A DNA stretch of 64,000 bases, from the NCBI RefSeq assembly GCF_001485215.1, contig NZ_BBWW01000001.1:1550001-1614000 (forward strand). The letters run 5' to 3'. This DNA comes from Leptolyngbya sp. NIES-2104 (lineage in GTDB: Bacteria > Cyanobacteriota > Cyanobacteriia > Leptolyngbyales > Leptolyngbyaceae). Below are positions 26,577 through 34,620 of this stretch, in pieces. Position 1 is the first letter of the stretch, and every line of letters begins with the position of its first letter. Made by a program: the position numbers and the translations under genes. A model generated the notes under the pieces. That model searched no databases. It had not been told where the DNA came from and saw only the letters and a program-made list of their open reading frames with translations.

Positions 26577-27860
26577 ATGCAAACTGTTCTTCAAACGCTC
26601 GAATCCGCGATCTCGCCCGTACCCATACGGACGTGGGATACACTCGATGCCTTTGGGCAAGCTCAACTCCGTCGATCGCTGATTCACCCGGATCGAGTCG
26701 CCTGGGTGTCGCCTTCAACCATTGAGGAGTTAAGTGCGATCGTTGCCTGTGCCCATCGCAATCAATGGCAAATTCTTCCGTGTGGTCGTGCGAGTAAGTT
26801 ACATTGGGGCGGCGTGATCGATTCGGTGGCTTTGGTCGTGAGTACCGAAAAGCTCGATCGCTTAATCGAACATGCTGAGGGTGATTTAACCGTGACCGCT
26901 GAAGCTGGAATTTCGTTTGCCGAACTGCAATCGATCGTGAGAAAAGCGGGGCAGTTTTGCGCGATCGATCCAAGGGTGAGCGATCGCGCAACGTTGGGCG
27001 GTGTGATTGCAACCGGGGATTCTGGATCGCTCAGACATCGATACAACAGTATTCGCGATATGTTGCTGGGGATTACATTTGTGCGATCGGACGGTGAAAT
27101 CGTCAAAGCAGGCGGACGAGTTGTAAAGAATGTTGCCGGATACGATTTGATGAAGTTGTTCACCGGATCGTATGGAACGTTAGGAATTCTAGCGCAGGCA
27201 ACCTTACGGGTTTATCCGATTCCGGCTGTTTCTCGATCGATCATTCTCAGTGGTGATTCGTCTGCGTTAGAGCAAGCGACTGAAACGCTATTAGGTTCAG
27301 CATTGACACCTGTGAGTGTAGACCTGGTCTCAGAAACATTAGGGTTTTCAAAATCTCTTGGCTTACTGGTTCGATTCCAGAGCATTGCTGAAAGTGTTGA
27401 TCAACAGATTGCGCGATCGACTGAACTTGGAAAAGCGTTGAATTTAGAAATCCTTGAGCCAGCAGATTCGGATTTATGGCAGCGCTTAACGAATCAAATT
27501 AATTCATCTGTCCAAAGTGACTCGATCGTTTGCAAAATAGGAGTAAAGCCCTCTGAAGCAATTTCAGTGCTCAATCAGATTTCTACACTTCTACCGACTG
27601 CGGAAATTCTGATTCACGCTGGAAGTGGCATCGGACACCTAAGCATTCAAGAAGCGCGATCGACCCAACTTCTAGAAGCGCGATCGATTTGTGAAGCGAC
27701 AGGTGGATATTTATCTGTGCTGCAAGCCTCGATCGCATTCAAACAACAGCTAGAAGTCTGGGGATATTCTGGAACTGCGCTCTACTTAATGCAGCGAATC
27801 AAATCCCAATTTGACCCTCAAAATTTACTCAGTCCTCACCGTTTTGTAGGCGGAATTTAG
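26577..27860 (+). CDS. glcE: glycolate dehydrogenase FAD-binding subunit
   Basis: GlcE is one of the FAD subunits of glycolate dehydrogenase, which oxidizes photorespiratory glycolate to glyoxylate. The 427-residue protein has an FAD_binding_4 domain: LPCGRASKLHWGG, then TLGGVIATGDSG and VVKNVAGYDLMKLFTGSYGTLG, which is typical of GlcE. The ATG at 26577 is preferred; a GTG at 26553 would add eight residues. The next gene, glcF, starts one base after the stop codon. No glcD is in the window; in cyanobacteria it is often elsewhere. Confidence 0.92.
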   Translation: MQTVLQTLESAISPVPIRTWDTLDAFGQAQLRRSLIHPDRVAWVSPSTIEELSAIVACAHRNQWQILPCGRASKLHWGGVIDSVALVVSTEKLDRLIEHAEGDLTVTAEAGISFAELQSIVRKAGQFCAIDPRVSDRATLGGVIATGDSGSLRHRYNSIRDMLLGITFVRSDGEIVKAGGRVVKNVAGYDLMKLFTGSYGTLGILAQATLRVYPIPAVSRSIILSGDSSALEQATETLLGSALTPVSVDLVSETLGFSKSLGLLVRFQSIAESVDQQIARSTELGKALNLEILEPADSDLWQRLTNQINSSVQSDSIVCKIGVKPSEAISVLNQISTLLPTAEILIHAGSGIGHLSIQEARSTQLLEARSICEATGGYLSVLQASIAFKQQLEVWGYSGTALYLMQRIKSQFDPQNLLSPHRFVGGI

Positions 27861-27861
27861 A

Positions 27862-29193
27862 ATGCAAACCTCTGATCCAGCAATCAATCCAGGCTTTGAT
27901 GCACACAATCCTCCTGATCCGAAACTGATCGATTCGTGTGTGCATTGCGGCTTTTGTTTATCGACGTGTCCGAGCTACCGAGTGATCGGCAAAGAAATGG
28001 ATTCGCCCAGAGGACGCATCTATTTGATGGACGGCATCAATGAAGGTGAAATTCCGCTGAATGCCGCAACAGTCCAGCATTTCGATTCTTGTTTGGGCTG
28101 TTTGGCGTGTGTGACGACTTGCCCATCGGGAGTGCAGTATGACAAATTGATCGCTGCTACTCGTCCGCAGATTGAGCGAAAAGACCCGCGCTCGATCCCC
28201 GAAAAGCTGTTACGTCAGTTCGTTTTTTCGGTGTTTCCCTATCCAAATCGGATGCGAACTTTGTTGCGTCCGTTGGGGTTGTATCAGAAATCGGGGCTTC
28301 AGAAAATTGTCCGATCGATGGGGTTCTTAAATACGATCGCGCCTCAACTCTCTGCGATGGAAGCAATTCTTCCAGAAATTCCCGCAAAAGCTTTCACTGA
28401 TTCAATTCCCGCCCTCACTCCCGCTCAAGGCGAACAGCGTTATCGAGTGGGAATGCTGCTCGGTTGTGTGCAGCGATTGTTCAATCCAGATGTCAATGAT
28501 GCAACGGTGCGAGTTTTAACGGCAAACGGTTGTGAAGTCGTCGTTCCACAAGTTCAAGGCTGTTGTGGAGCCTTATCGCATCACCAAGGACAAGAAGAAC
28601 AAGCCAAACAATTCGCTCGGCAAATGATTGATACGTTTGCCGAAACTGGCGTAGATTTCGTCTTGATCAATGCTTCGGGCTGTGGTCATACCTTGAAAGA
28701 GTATGGTCATATCTTGCAGGATGATCTGAACTATCGGGAGAAAGCAGAAGCCTTTGTGCAGAAGGTCAAAGACGTGCAGGAATTTCTAGCCGAAGTGGGT
28801 TTAACTGCAAAACTATCACCGCTACAAGACAAGCCCTTAACCTTGGTCTACCAAGATGCGTGTCATATGCTGCATGGTCAAAAGATCAGTGTGCAACCGC
28901 GTCAATTGTTGCGGAAGATTCCAGGAGTGAAACTACGTGAGCCTGTGGATGCGGCTCTTTGCTGTGGAAGTGCCGGAATCTACAATATTCTCCAGCCAGA
29001 AGTGGCGAATGAATTGGGGCAGCAAAAGGTTGAGAATTTGACGAACACGGGCGCGAGTGTCATTGCATCCGCGAACATCGGCTGCTATGTCCAGATTTCT
29101 CGCCATTTGAAACTGCAAGAAAAATCTGTTCCGGTTCTTCATCCGATGCAACTCCTAGATCTTTCGATTCGTGGCATTCAGTTAGAGAACTGA
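27862..29193 (+). CDS. glcF: glycolate dehydrogenase iron-sulfur subunit
   Basis: The 443-residue protein has two 4Fe-4S ferredoxin-type motifs (CVHCGFCLSTCP and CLGCLACVTTCP in the first 100 residues). Two CCG domains follow, with QGCCGALSHHQGQ and ALCCGSAGIYN as their cysteine-rich signatures. It passes electrons from the FAD subunits toward the quinone pool. Translation is likely coupled to glcE, with only one base between them. Confidence 0.95.
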   Translation: MQTSDPAINPGFDAHNPPDPKLIDSCVHCGFCLSTCPSYRVIGKEMDSPRGRIYLMDGINEGEIPLNAATVQHFDSCLGCLACVTTCPSGVQYDKLIAATRPQIERKDPRSIPEKLLRQFVFSVFPYPNRMRTLLRPLGLYQKSGLQKIVRSMGFLNTIAPQLSAMEAILPEIPAKAFTDSIPALTPAQGEQRYRVGMLLGCVQRLFNPDVNDATVRVLTANGCEVVVPQVQGCCGALSHHQGQEEQAKQFARQMIDTFAETGVDFVLINASGCGHTLKEYGHILQDDLNYREKAEAFVQKVKDVQEFLAEVGLTAKLSPLQDKPLTLVYQDACHMLHGQKISVQPRQLLRKIPGVKLREPVDAALCCGSAGIYNILQPEVANELGQQKVENLTNTGASVIASANIGCYVQISRHLKLQEKSVPVLHPMQLLDLSIRGIQLEN

Positions 29194-29254
29194 TGTGAAA
29201 TTGCTAAAATAGGGATAAAGCAAGTTTCAATCGGGATTTCGTAGGAGCGATCGC

Positions 29255-29617
29255 ATGACTCAAACTACACAAGCTACACAGCCTCAGCGCGGTATCCAGA
29301 TGAGTGAATCAGCCCTGAAGCACGTTATCATGCTCCGGGAACAGCAAGGTAAAGATCTGTGTCTCCGGGTGGGAGTCCGTGGTGGCGGTTGTTCTGGAAT
29401 GTCCTACACGATGGATTTTGAAGACCCAAATAATATTCGCCCCGATGATCATGTTTCTGATTACGACGGCTTCCAAGTTGTGTGTGATCCGAAGAGCTTA
29501 CTGTATCTCTATGGTTTGATGTTGGATTACAGCACCGCATTGATTGGTGGTGGATTCCAGTTTACGAATCCGAACGCGAATCAGACCTGCGGCTGTGGGA
29601 AATCATTCTCGGCATAG
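29255..29617 (+). CDS. A-type iron-sulfur cluster carrier (SufA/IscA-like)
   Basis: The 120-residue protein has the three conserved cysteines of A-type carriers: one in [10 protein letters not shown] and two in QTCGCGKSF near the end. The fold segment GFQFTNPNA fits the family. It receives and hands on Fe-S clusters in the cytoplasm. The ATG at 29255 has TAGGAG upstream. It lies 61 bases after glcF, whose product needs such clusters, but co-transcription is not proved. SufA and IscA cannot be told apart here. Confidence 0.9.
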   Translation: MTQTTQATQPQRGIQMSESALKHVIMLREQQGKDLCLRVGVRGGGCSGMSYTMDFEDPNNIRPDDHVSDYDGFQVVCDPKSLLYLYGLMLDYSTALIGGGFQFTNPNANQTCGCGKSFSA

Positions 29618-29646
29618 GATGCGATCGTGTTTACAGTTTGCTTGTT

Positions 29647-29674
29647 ATTCGCCTCCATGAATTCGGGGGCGAAT
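29647..29674. terminator. stem-loop between convergent genes
   Basis: ATTCGCC pairs with GGCGAAT, extended by an inner CC/GG pair. It lies between the Fe-S carrier and Uma2 genes. The T-run is poor, so a terminator role is likely but not certain. Confidence 0.5.
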
Positions 29675-29690
29675 TTGCATTAAGTAGCCA

Positions 29691-30302
29691 TCACCAAATT
29701 TTTGCCATCTTCAGCGAAAAGCTTGGAAGTTCAGGATCGCAATTCACAGATTCAGGATTGTCCAAGATTTCTGGTTCTCGATCGAGTCGATACACATGAA
29801 CTTGGCGATTTTTACGATCGATCAACAATCCCAACCGAACGCCGTTTGCGATGTATTCTTCCATCTTTTCTTTAAGACTGGTCAAAGTATCGCTGCTCGA
29901 CCGTAATTCAACGACAAAATCTGGCACGATTGGCGCGAATGATGCTTGCTGCTCTGGAGTCAACGCATTCCATCGATCGAGCAAAATCCAAGCGGCATCA
30001 GGCGATCGAGTTGCACCATTGGGCAATGTAAATCCTGAACTAGAATCAAACGATTCCCCAGTTCCATCTGCTTCAGACCAAACAAAAAGCTGCCCTGAAA
30101 TTCTGCTATTGCGGTTTCCGGTATCAGCAAAGGCAGGGGGCATTACGATAATTTCTCCATCAGCAGTGCGTTCAATCCGCAATTCGGGATTGGTTCGACA
30201 AAATTCATAGAACTGCTCATCGCTCATCTTAGACAAGGGAGTGAGTGACGAAAGGTCGATCGGCAGTGACCATTGTTCGGATTTGATCAGTAGATTAGCC
30301 AT
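29691..30302 (-). CDS. Uma2 family (DUF820) nuclease-fold protein
   Basis: The 203-residue protein belongs to the PD-(D/E)xK-fold Uma2 family, much expanded in cyanobacteria. The signature segments are RSPDAAWILLDRW and PDFVVELRSSSDTL, which carry the Asp and the Glu of the putative active site, and then KMEEYIANGVRLGLLIDR. The nuclease function is inferred from the fold; cellular roles of these proteins are not known. The ATG at 30302 is clear. Confidence 0.88.
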   Translation of the reverse strand: MANLLIKSEQWSLPIDLSSLTPLSKMSDEQFYEFCRTNPELRIERTADGEIIVMPPAFADTGNRNSRISGQLFVWSEADGTGESFDSSSGFTLPNGATRSPDAAWILLDRWNALTPEQQASFAPIVPDFVVELRSSSDTLTSLKEKMEEYIANGVRLGLLIDRKNRQVHVYRLDREPEILDNPESVNCDPELPSFSLKMAKIW

Positions 30303-30345
30303 CAGCGATCAAGTTCTATCTAAAATCTGCCTTCATTCTAATGGC

Positions 30346-31599
30346 TCAGGTTCGCTTAAATCGCACTTTTGCCAACTGGAACGATTCTTTCATCGCGGCT
30401 TGAATCCGTTTCGGGTCGGGCTTTTTCCCGCCCATTAAATCCCCAAAATACACGCAAGCCGCCTCTCCTAACGCCCAAGTGTAAGCACTTGCCCAAGATG
30501 CCGCGATCACACTGCCAAATCCTGGAACAAATTTAATCAACTCCCGCCCGATCGCTTGTGCGACAAATCCACCCGCGATCGCACTGACAACTCCCCCTGC
30601 CTGAGACGGTGACAACGTTTGCCCGTACAACTGTCCCAACGCTCCGACCATCGACACTTGAAGTGCAGTTAACACAGGCATCGTCGCCAACGGTAACGGA
30701 ATCGCTGCGGTAGCCCCCGCCATCACCGAAAACGGCAAAATATATCTTCTTCCTGCTTCCCGGTAAAGATCACTGATTTGTTTACCTGCGTTCTCATCGT
30801 TCAACAATTGCGCGATCGTTCTTGCCTCCGCCTCTGGCAACAAGTCTGACAGCGAATCAATGAACGCTTCTAATCCGTAAAATGTAGGATGAAATTCGTC
30901 TTCTTCTAACGTGAAATCGATCAACACAGCACGATCGAACAATCCAGAAAAGTTCTGCTGAATCGTAGAAAAAGCGCGATCGACATCCGCAAAACTTGGT
31001 GGATACTCAGGATGATCCATCACATCGGCTGGATACAACTCATGCAAGCAAGTCACCGCTAATAAGCAAGGGACTTCCGGGTGTTTGGCACGAATTCGAG
31101 TCGCAATCTGCTTTAAAGTATCCGTCGCAAAGTCATTGATCCGAATCGTTAAAATCAGAACTTTCGCACGAGTTTCATCGGGTTGCAGTTCCCCGACTAA
31201 TTCGCGAATCACTTCCGAAGTTTCTTGAGTCCCATCCCCTAAACCAACGGTATCAGTAAAAACGATTAGCGGTAAGTCTTGAGTTGGATAACTGTATCGC
31301 TGCGTGAATTGCGTATGAGGGCGAAATCCTTGACCGATAATTTCGGCTGAGACACCCGTAAGTCCTCGCACGATCGAGCTTTTTCCCGACTGCGGTTTTC
31401 CGACCAAAAGCGCCTCTGTCGTCGGCAACTCCGATCGCACTTTTTGTAAAATTTCTTGAACTTCCGCTTCGTCTACCCGAAACCATCCGGTCATCGATTG
31501 AGCAAGCGTCTCCATCGACACCCGCTTTGAAACTTCTGAAACGCCGTTACCAACTGATTCTCGAACCTGATTCCACCAGGACTGATTCCCTTTCATCAT
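30346..31599 (-). CDS. dynamin/Era-like GTPase with DUF697 membrane domain
   Basis: The 417-residue protein has a P-loop GKPQSGKSS and a DTVGLGDG motif (G3) in a GTPase domain (about 60-250). The G4 motif is weak: TCLHE stands where NKxD is expected. The C-terminal part (about 290-390) contains two hydrophobic, Ala- and Gly-rich helices of the DUF697 type. It would act at a membrane. Two ATG codons lie in tandem at 31599 and 31596. The function of this cyanobacterial group is not known to me. Confidence 0.8.
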   Translation of the reverse strand: MMKGNQSWWNQVRESVGNGVSEVSKRVSMETLAQSMTGWFRVDEAEVQEILQKVRSELPTTEALLVGKPQSGKSSIVRGLTGVSAEIIGQGFRPHTQFTQRYSYPTQDLPLIVFTDTVGLGDGTQETSEVIRELVGELQPDETRAKVLILTIRINDFATDTLKQIATRIRAKHPEVPCLLAVTCLHELYPADVMDHPEYPPSFADVDRAFSTIQQNFSGLFDRAVLIDFTLEEDEFHPTFYGLEAFIDSLSDLLPEAEARTIAQLLNDENAGKQISDLYREAGRRYILPFSVMAGATAAIPLPLATMPVLTALQVSMVGALGQLYGQTLSPSQAGGVVSAIAGGFVAQAIGRELIKFVPGFGSVIAASWASAYTWALGEAACVYFGDLMGGKKPDPKRIQAAMKESFQLAKVRFKRT

Positions 31600-31674
31600 T
31601 CACCCCCACCGAATAGAAAAGGCGCGATCGTATCGTGATGCGCCTTACTCTAAAATTAACTTTTGGGATTGAGG

Positions 31675-31971
31675 CTAGTCGTCATTCGACGGTGCGGATT
31701 CCCCACCTGGAGAAGAGTTGTAAATCGCGTCTAATTGTTCGCGAGCATCTTCCACGCTCATCGATCGCATCACCAACAGCGGTTCATTAATCATTCGCCC
31801 ATTTTCATCCAATAGCTCAGGATGTGGAGCGGGACGATTCTGCGATCGAGCGATCGGGGGATACTGCCGCTGTGACTCGATTCCCAGCGCCATCAAATTC
31901 CGAATCAGATTACCGACCGCCAAAAATGCTAAAGCTGTGAACGCCAGAATATAAAGTAGGTGCAGAATCAT
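31675..31971 (-). CDS. DUF2973-like small membrane protein
   Basis: The 98-residue protein has one N-terminal membrane helix (HLLYILAFTALAFLAVGNLI) and a hydrophilic tail with HPELLDENGRMINEPLLVM. This matches the cyanobacterial DUF2973 family as I recall it. It is encoded near a DUF2605 gene on the same strand, 204 bases upstream, a pairing I associate with cyanobacteria. Function is unknown. Confidence 0.75.
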   Translation of the reverse strand: MILHLLYILAFTALAFLAVGNLIRNLMALGIESQRQYPPIARSQNRPAPHPELLDENGRMINEPLLVMRSMSVEDAREQLDAIYNSSPGGESAPSNDD

Positions 31972-32168
31972 AAGCCTCTTTCCAAGCTCAAGTTAACGAC
32001 GAATCGAAAATCGCCGGACAGGATTTCGTACGGAGCCTGCCCGGAATTATGAAAATTGGTTTTCTAATTATCTAATAGTCTCTCAGATTTTGTGGAGTCT
32101 CAGCATCCGATTTAAGAGGGACTTCGCAAATCGATGCAATTGCGTCTTTATGAAGACTTGTACGGTGC

Positions 32169-32196
32169 CTTCGGCTCACGCTTTGCGTGCCCGAAG
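32169..32196. other. stem-loop over the DUF2605 stop codon
   Basis: CTTCGG pairs with CCGAAG and CACGC with GCGTG around a TTT loop. The minus-strand stop codon (32176-32178) lies inside the stem. A similar C/T-G-rich hairpin recurs in cyanobacterial intergenic DNA, and it may stabilise the transcript end. Confidence 0.6.
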
Positions 32197-32490
32197 TTTC
32201 ATGCTGACTTGCCAACATTCGTTAACTAAATGATGCCAAGTGACTAAGACAGAAGTGTCTACACCCGCCTGACCATCGGTGATCTTGAGCAGCGATTGAA
32301 CGGTGCTGACTTCTTGCTGAGTTTGAATAACGCGATCGAGTAGGTCGGCGTGTTCTTCAGCAGTGAGGAAGGGAAGGGTTTCGGATTCGAGTAAAGTCCG
32401 GGATCGAGAGAACCAGTATTGAAAATCGTCTAACAGCGGCTCTAAAACAGTTTTGAGTAAATCGGGTTCTGGTAAGTTGGAGTTAAACAT
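32176..32490 (-). CDS. DUF2605 family protein
   Basis: The 104-residue soluble, helical protein opens MFNSNLPEPDLLKTVLEPL, then DDFQYWFSRSRTLLESE and a C-terminal WHHLVNECWQV. This fits cyanobacterial DUF2605. It precedes the DUF2973-like gene on the same strand. No motif suggests a reaction. The ATG at 32490 is clear. Confidence 0.78.
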   Translation of the reverse strand: MFNSNLPEPDLLKTVLEPLLDDFQYWFSRSRTLLESETLPFLTAEEHADLLDRVIQTQQEVSTVQSLLKITDGQAGVDTSVLVTWHHLVNECWQVSMKLRARKA

Positions 32491-32642
32491 CGGTGAAAAT
32501 AAAACCTGATTGCGTCAGCGAATCCTAATATTCGTTACATTTCGTAACCTTCCTTCATCTTACCTTGAAAGTTAGGAGATCGAACACAGTTTGACGGCGG
32601 ATCGGTAAGATAGATGAGGCATTTCATCGATAAACGCTTTCT

Positions 32643-34457
32643 ATGTCAGACGATTCTTTGCAACCGGAAAAAATCCATCTCCCCAAAACCAGCGAATCCG
32701 TCAGTTTGCAAAAGATTCGTCATACGGCTTCGCATGTGATGGCGATGGCGGTTCAGAAACTGTTTCCTAAAGCGCAGGTCACGATCGGTCCTTGGATCGA
32801 GAATGGTTTTTACTACGATTTTGATAGTCCTGAGCCGTTTACCGAAAAGGATCTCAAGGCAATCAAAAAAGAAATGGCGAAAATTATTCGTCGAAATTTG
32901 CCCATAACTCGTGAAGAAGTGAGCCGCGAAGAGGCAAAATCTCGAATTCAAGCCATCAACGAGCCTTACAAAATCGAAATTCTCGAAGATATTAAGTCAG
33001 AGCCAATCACGATTTACCACTTGGGCGAACAGTGGTGGGATTTGTGCGCGGGTCCTCACGTTGACAGTACTGCGGAAATTAACCCAGATGCGATCGAGCT
33101 TGAATCCGTCGCGGGTGCATACTGGCGCGGTGATGAAACCAAAGCCCAATTGCAACGAATTTACGGCACCGCTTGGGAAACTCCCGAACAGTTAGCGGAA
33201 TACAAGCGGCGGAAGGAAGAAGCTCAAAAGCGCGACCACCGGAAGCTCGGAAAAGAACTGGGATTGTTCATCTTTTCGGATTTAGTCGGTCCGGGTTTAC
33301 CCATGTGGACACCGAAAGGAACCGTTTTACGATCGACCCTCGAAGATTTTCTCAAACAAGAACAAACCAAGCGCGGCTATTTGCCTGTAGTGACTCCGCA
33401 CATTGCCAGAGTGGATTTGTTCAAAACTTCAGGACACTGGCAAAAATACAGCGAAGATATGTTCCCGATGATGGCAGAAGACGACAAAGCCAGATCCGAG
33501 GAACAAGGTTTCGTGATGAAACCGATGAACTGTCCGTTTCACATTCAGATCTATAAAAACGAACTGCGATCGTACCGCGAACTTCCGATGCGGCTCGCAG
33601 AATTCGGAACGGTCTATCGCTATGAGCAATCTGGTGAACTCGGTGGATTAACCAGAGTTCGCGGCTTTACGGTCGATGATTCTCACTTGTTCGTGACTCC
33701 TGAGCAATTAGATGCAGAATTCCTCAGCGTTGTGAATCTCATTCTCTCAGTGTTCAAGAGTTTGCAACTGAAGAACTTTAAAGCGCGTCTAAGCTTCCGC
33801 GATCCAGATTCCGATAAATACATCGGATCAGACGATGCTTGGGATAAAGCTCAAGGTGCCATTCGTCGAGCAGTGGAAACCCTTGGAATGAATTATTTTG
33901 AGGGCATCGGTGAAGCGGCGTTTTATGGTCCGAAATTGGACTTTATTTTTAGTGATGCGCTCGATCGAGAATGGCAACTCGGAACCGTTCAAGTCGATTA
34001 CAACTTACCGGAACGCTTCGATCTCGAATATGTTTCAGAAGACGGCAGCCGTAAGCGTCCGGTAATGATTCACCGTGCACCGTTTGGATCATTAGAGCGA
34101 CTGATCGGAATTTTAATCGAAGAATATGCGGGAGATTTCCCAGTTTGGCTCGCTCCAGAGCAAATTCGATTATTGCCTGTCAGCGATGAGTTCCGACCGT
34201 TTGCTGTTCAAGTCGCGGAACAGATGAAACAGGCTGGAGTTCGGGCAGAAGTGGCTCCAGACGGCGATCGACTCGGTAAACTTATCCGCAACGCTGAGAA
34301 AGACAAAATCCCAGTGATGGCGGTTGTGGGCGCGAAAGAAGTGGAAGCGAATGCGTTGAGTATTCGGACTCGTGCTTCTGGAGAATTGGGCGCATTGCCT
34401 GTCGTGGAAGTGCTCGATCGACTTAAACTTGCCAATGCTGAACACAGCAATTTTTGA
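32643..34457 (+). CDS. thrS: threonyl-tRNA synthetase
   Basis: ThrRS charges tRNA-Thr. The 604-residue protein lacks the N-terminal TGS domain and begins with the editing domain, whose HTASH and CAGPH motifs (about residues 28-140) should allow removal of mischarged Ser. The class II core has MNCPFH, DDSHLF and MIHRAPFGSLER, holding the three zinc ligands (Cys, His, His), and motif 2 as YRYEQSGEL. The anticodon-binding domain is about 500-595. The ATG at 32643 is used. A terminator follows at 34506. Confidence 0.96.
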   Translation: MSDDSLQPEKIHLPKTSESVSLQKIRHTASHVMAMAVQKLFPKAQVTIGPWIENGFYYDFDSPEPFTEKDLKAIKKEMAKIIRRNLPITREEVSREEAKSRIQAINEPYKIEILEDIKSEPITIYHLGEQWWDLCAGPHVDSTAEINPDAIELESVAGAYWRGDETKAQLQRIYGTAWETPEQLAEYKRRKEEAQKRDHRKLGKELGLFIFSDLVGPGLPMWTPKGTVLRSTLEDFLKQEQTKRGYLPVVTPHIARVDLFKTSGHWQKYSEDMFPMMAEDDKARSEEQGFVMKPMNCPFHIQIYKNELRSYRELPMRLAEFGTVYRYEQSGELGGLTRVRGFTVDDSHLFVTPEQLDAEFLSVVNLILSVFKSLQLKNFKARLSFRDPDSDKYIGSDDAWDKAQGAIRRAVETLGMNYFEGIGEAAFYGPKLDFIFSDALDREWQLGTVQVDYNLPERFDLEYVSEDGSRKRPVMIHRAPFGSLERLIGILIEEYAGDFPVWLAPEQIRLLPVSDEFRPFAVQVAEQMKQAGVRAEVAPDGDRLGKLIRNAEKDKIPVMAVVGAKEVEANALSIRTRASGELGALPVVEVLDRLKLANAEHSNF

Positions 34458-34505
34458 TCGATAATTTCACGAATAAGAGCGTGAAATTCAGATTAAATTG
34501 AGCAG

Positions 34506-34547
34506 CGGCTCTGTTAGATCACGGATATCTGACAGAGCCGAATTTTT
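34506..34547 (+). terminator. rho-independent terminator of thrS
   Basis: CGGCTCTG pairs with CAGAGCCG, extended by inner pairs, and is followed by AATTTTT. It lies 50 bases after thrS. It also argues against starting the next gene at the TTG at 34498. Confidence 0.8.
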
Positions 34548-34620
34548 CAGCTACTTAAGTCTATTTAAGTTGCGACCGACTCTGGGAACGATAGAGACGT
34601 TCAGTTCGGAGTCTTCCAGA

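Noticed and set aside
26431-27012. Minus-strand reading frame of 193 codons overlapping glcE and its upstream region
   Set aside because: Arg-, Ser- and His-rich composition typical of an antisense shadow, no motif, and it lies mostly over the conserved FAD domain of glcE.
34498-34620. Upstream extension of the giant RTX-type protein from a TTG
   Set aside because: The segment runs through the thrS terminator, and the ATG at 34621 begins the protein-like sequence.
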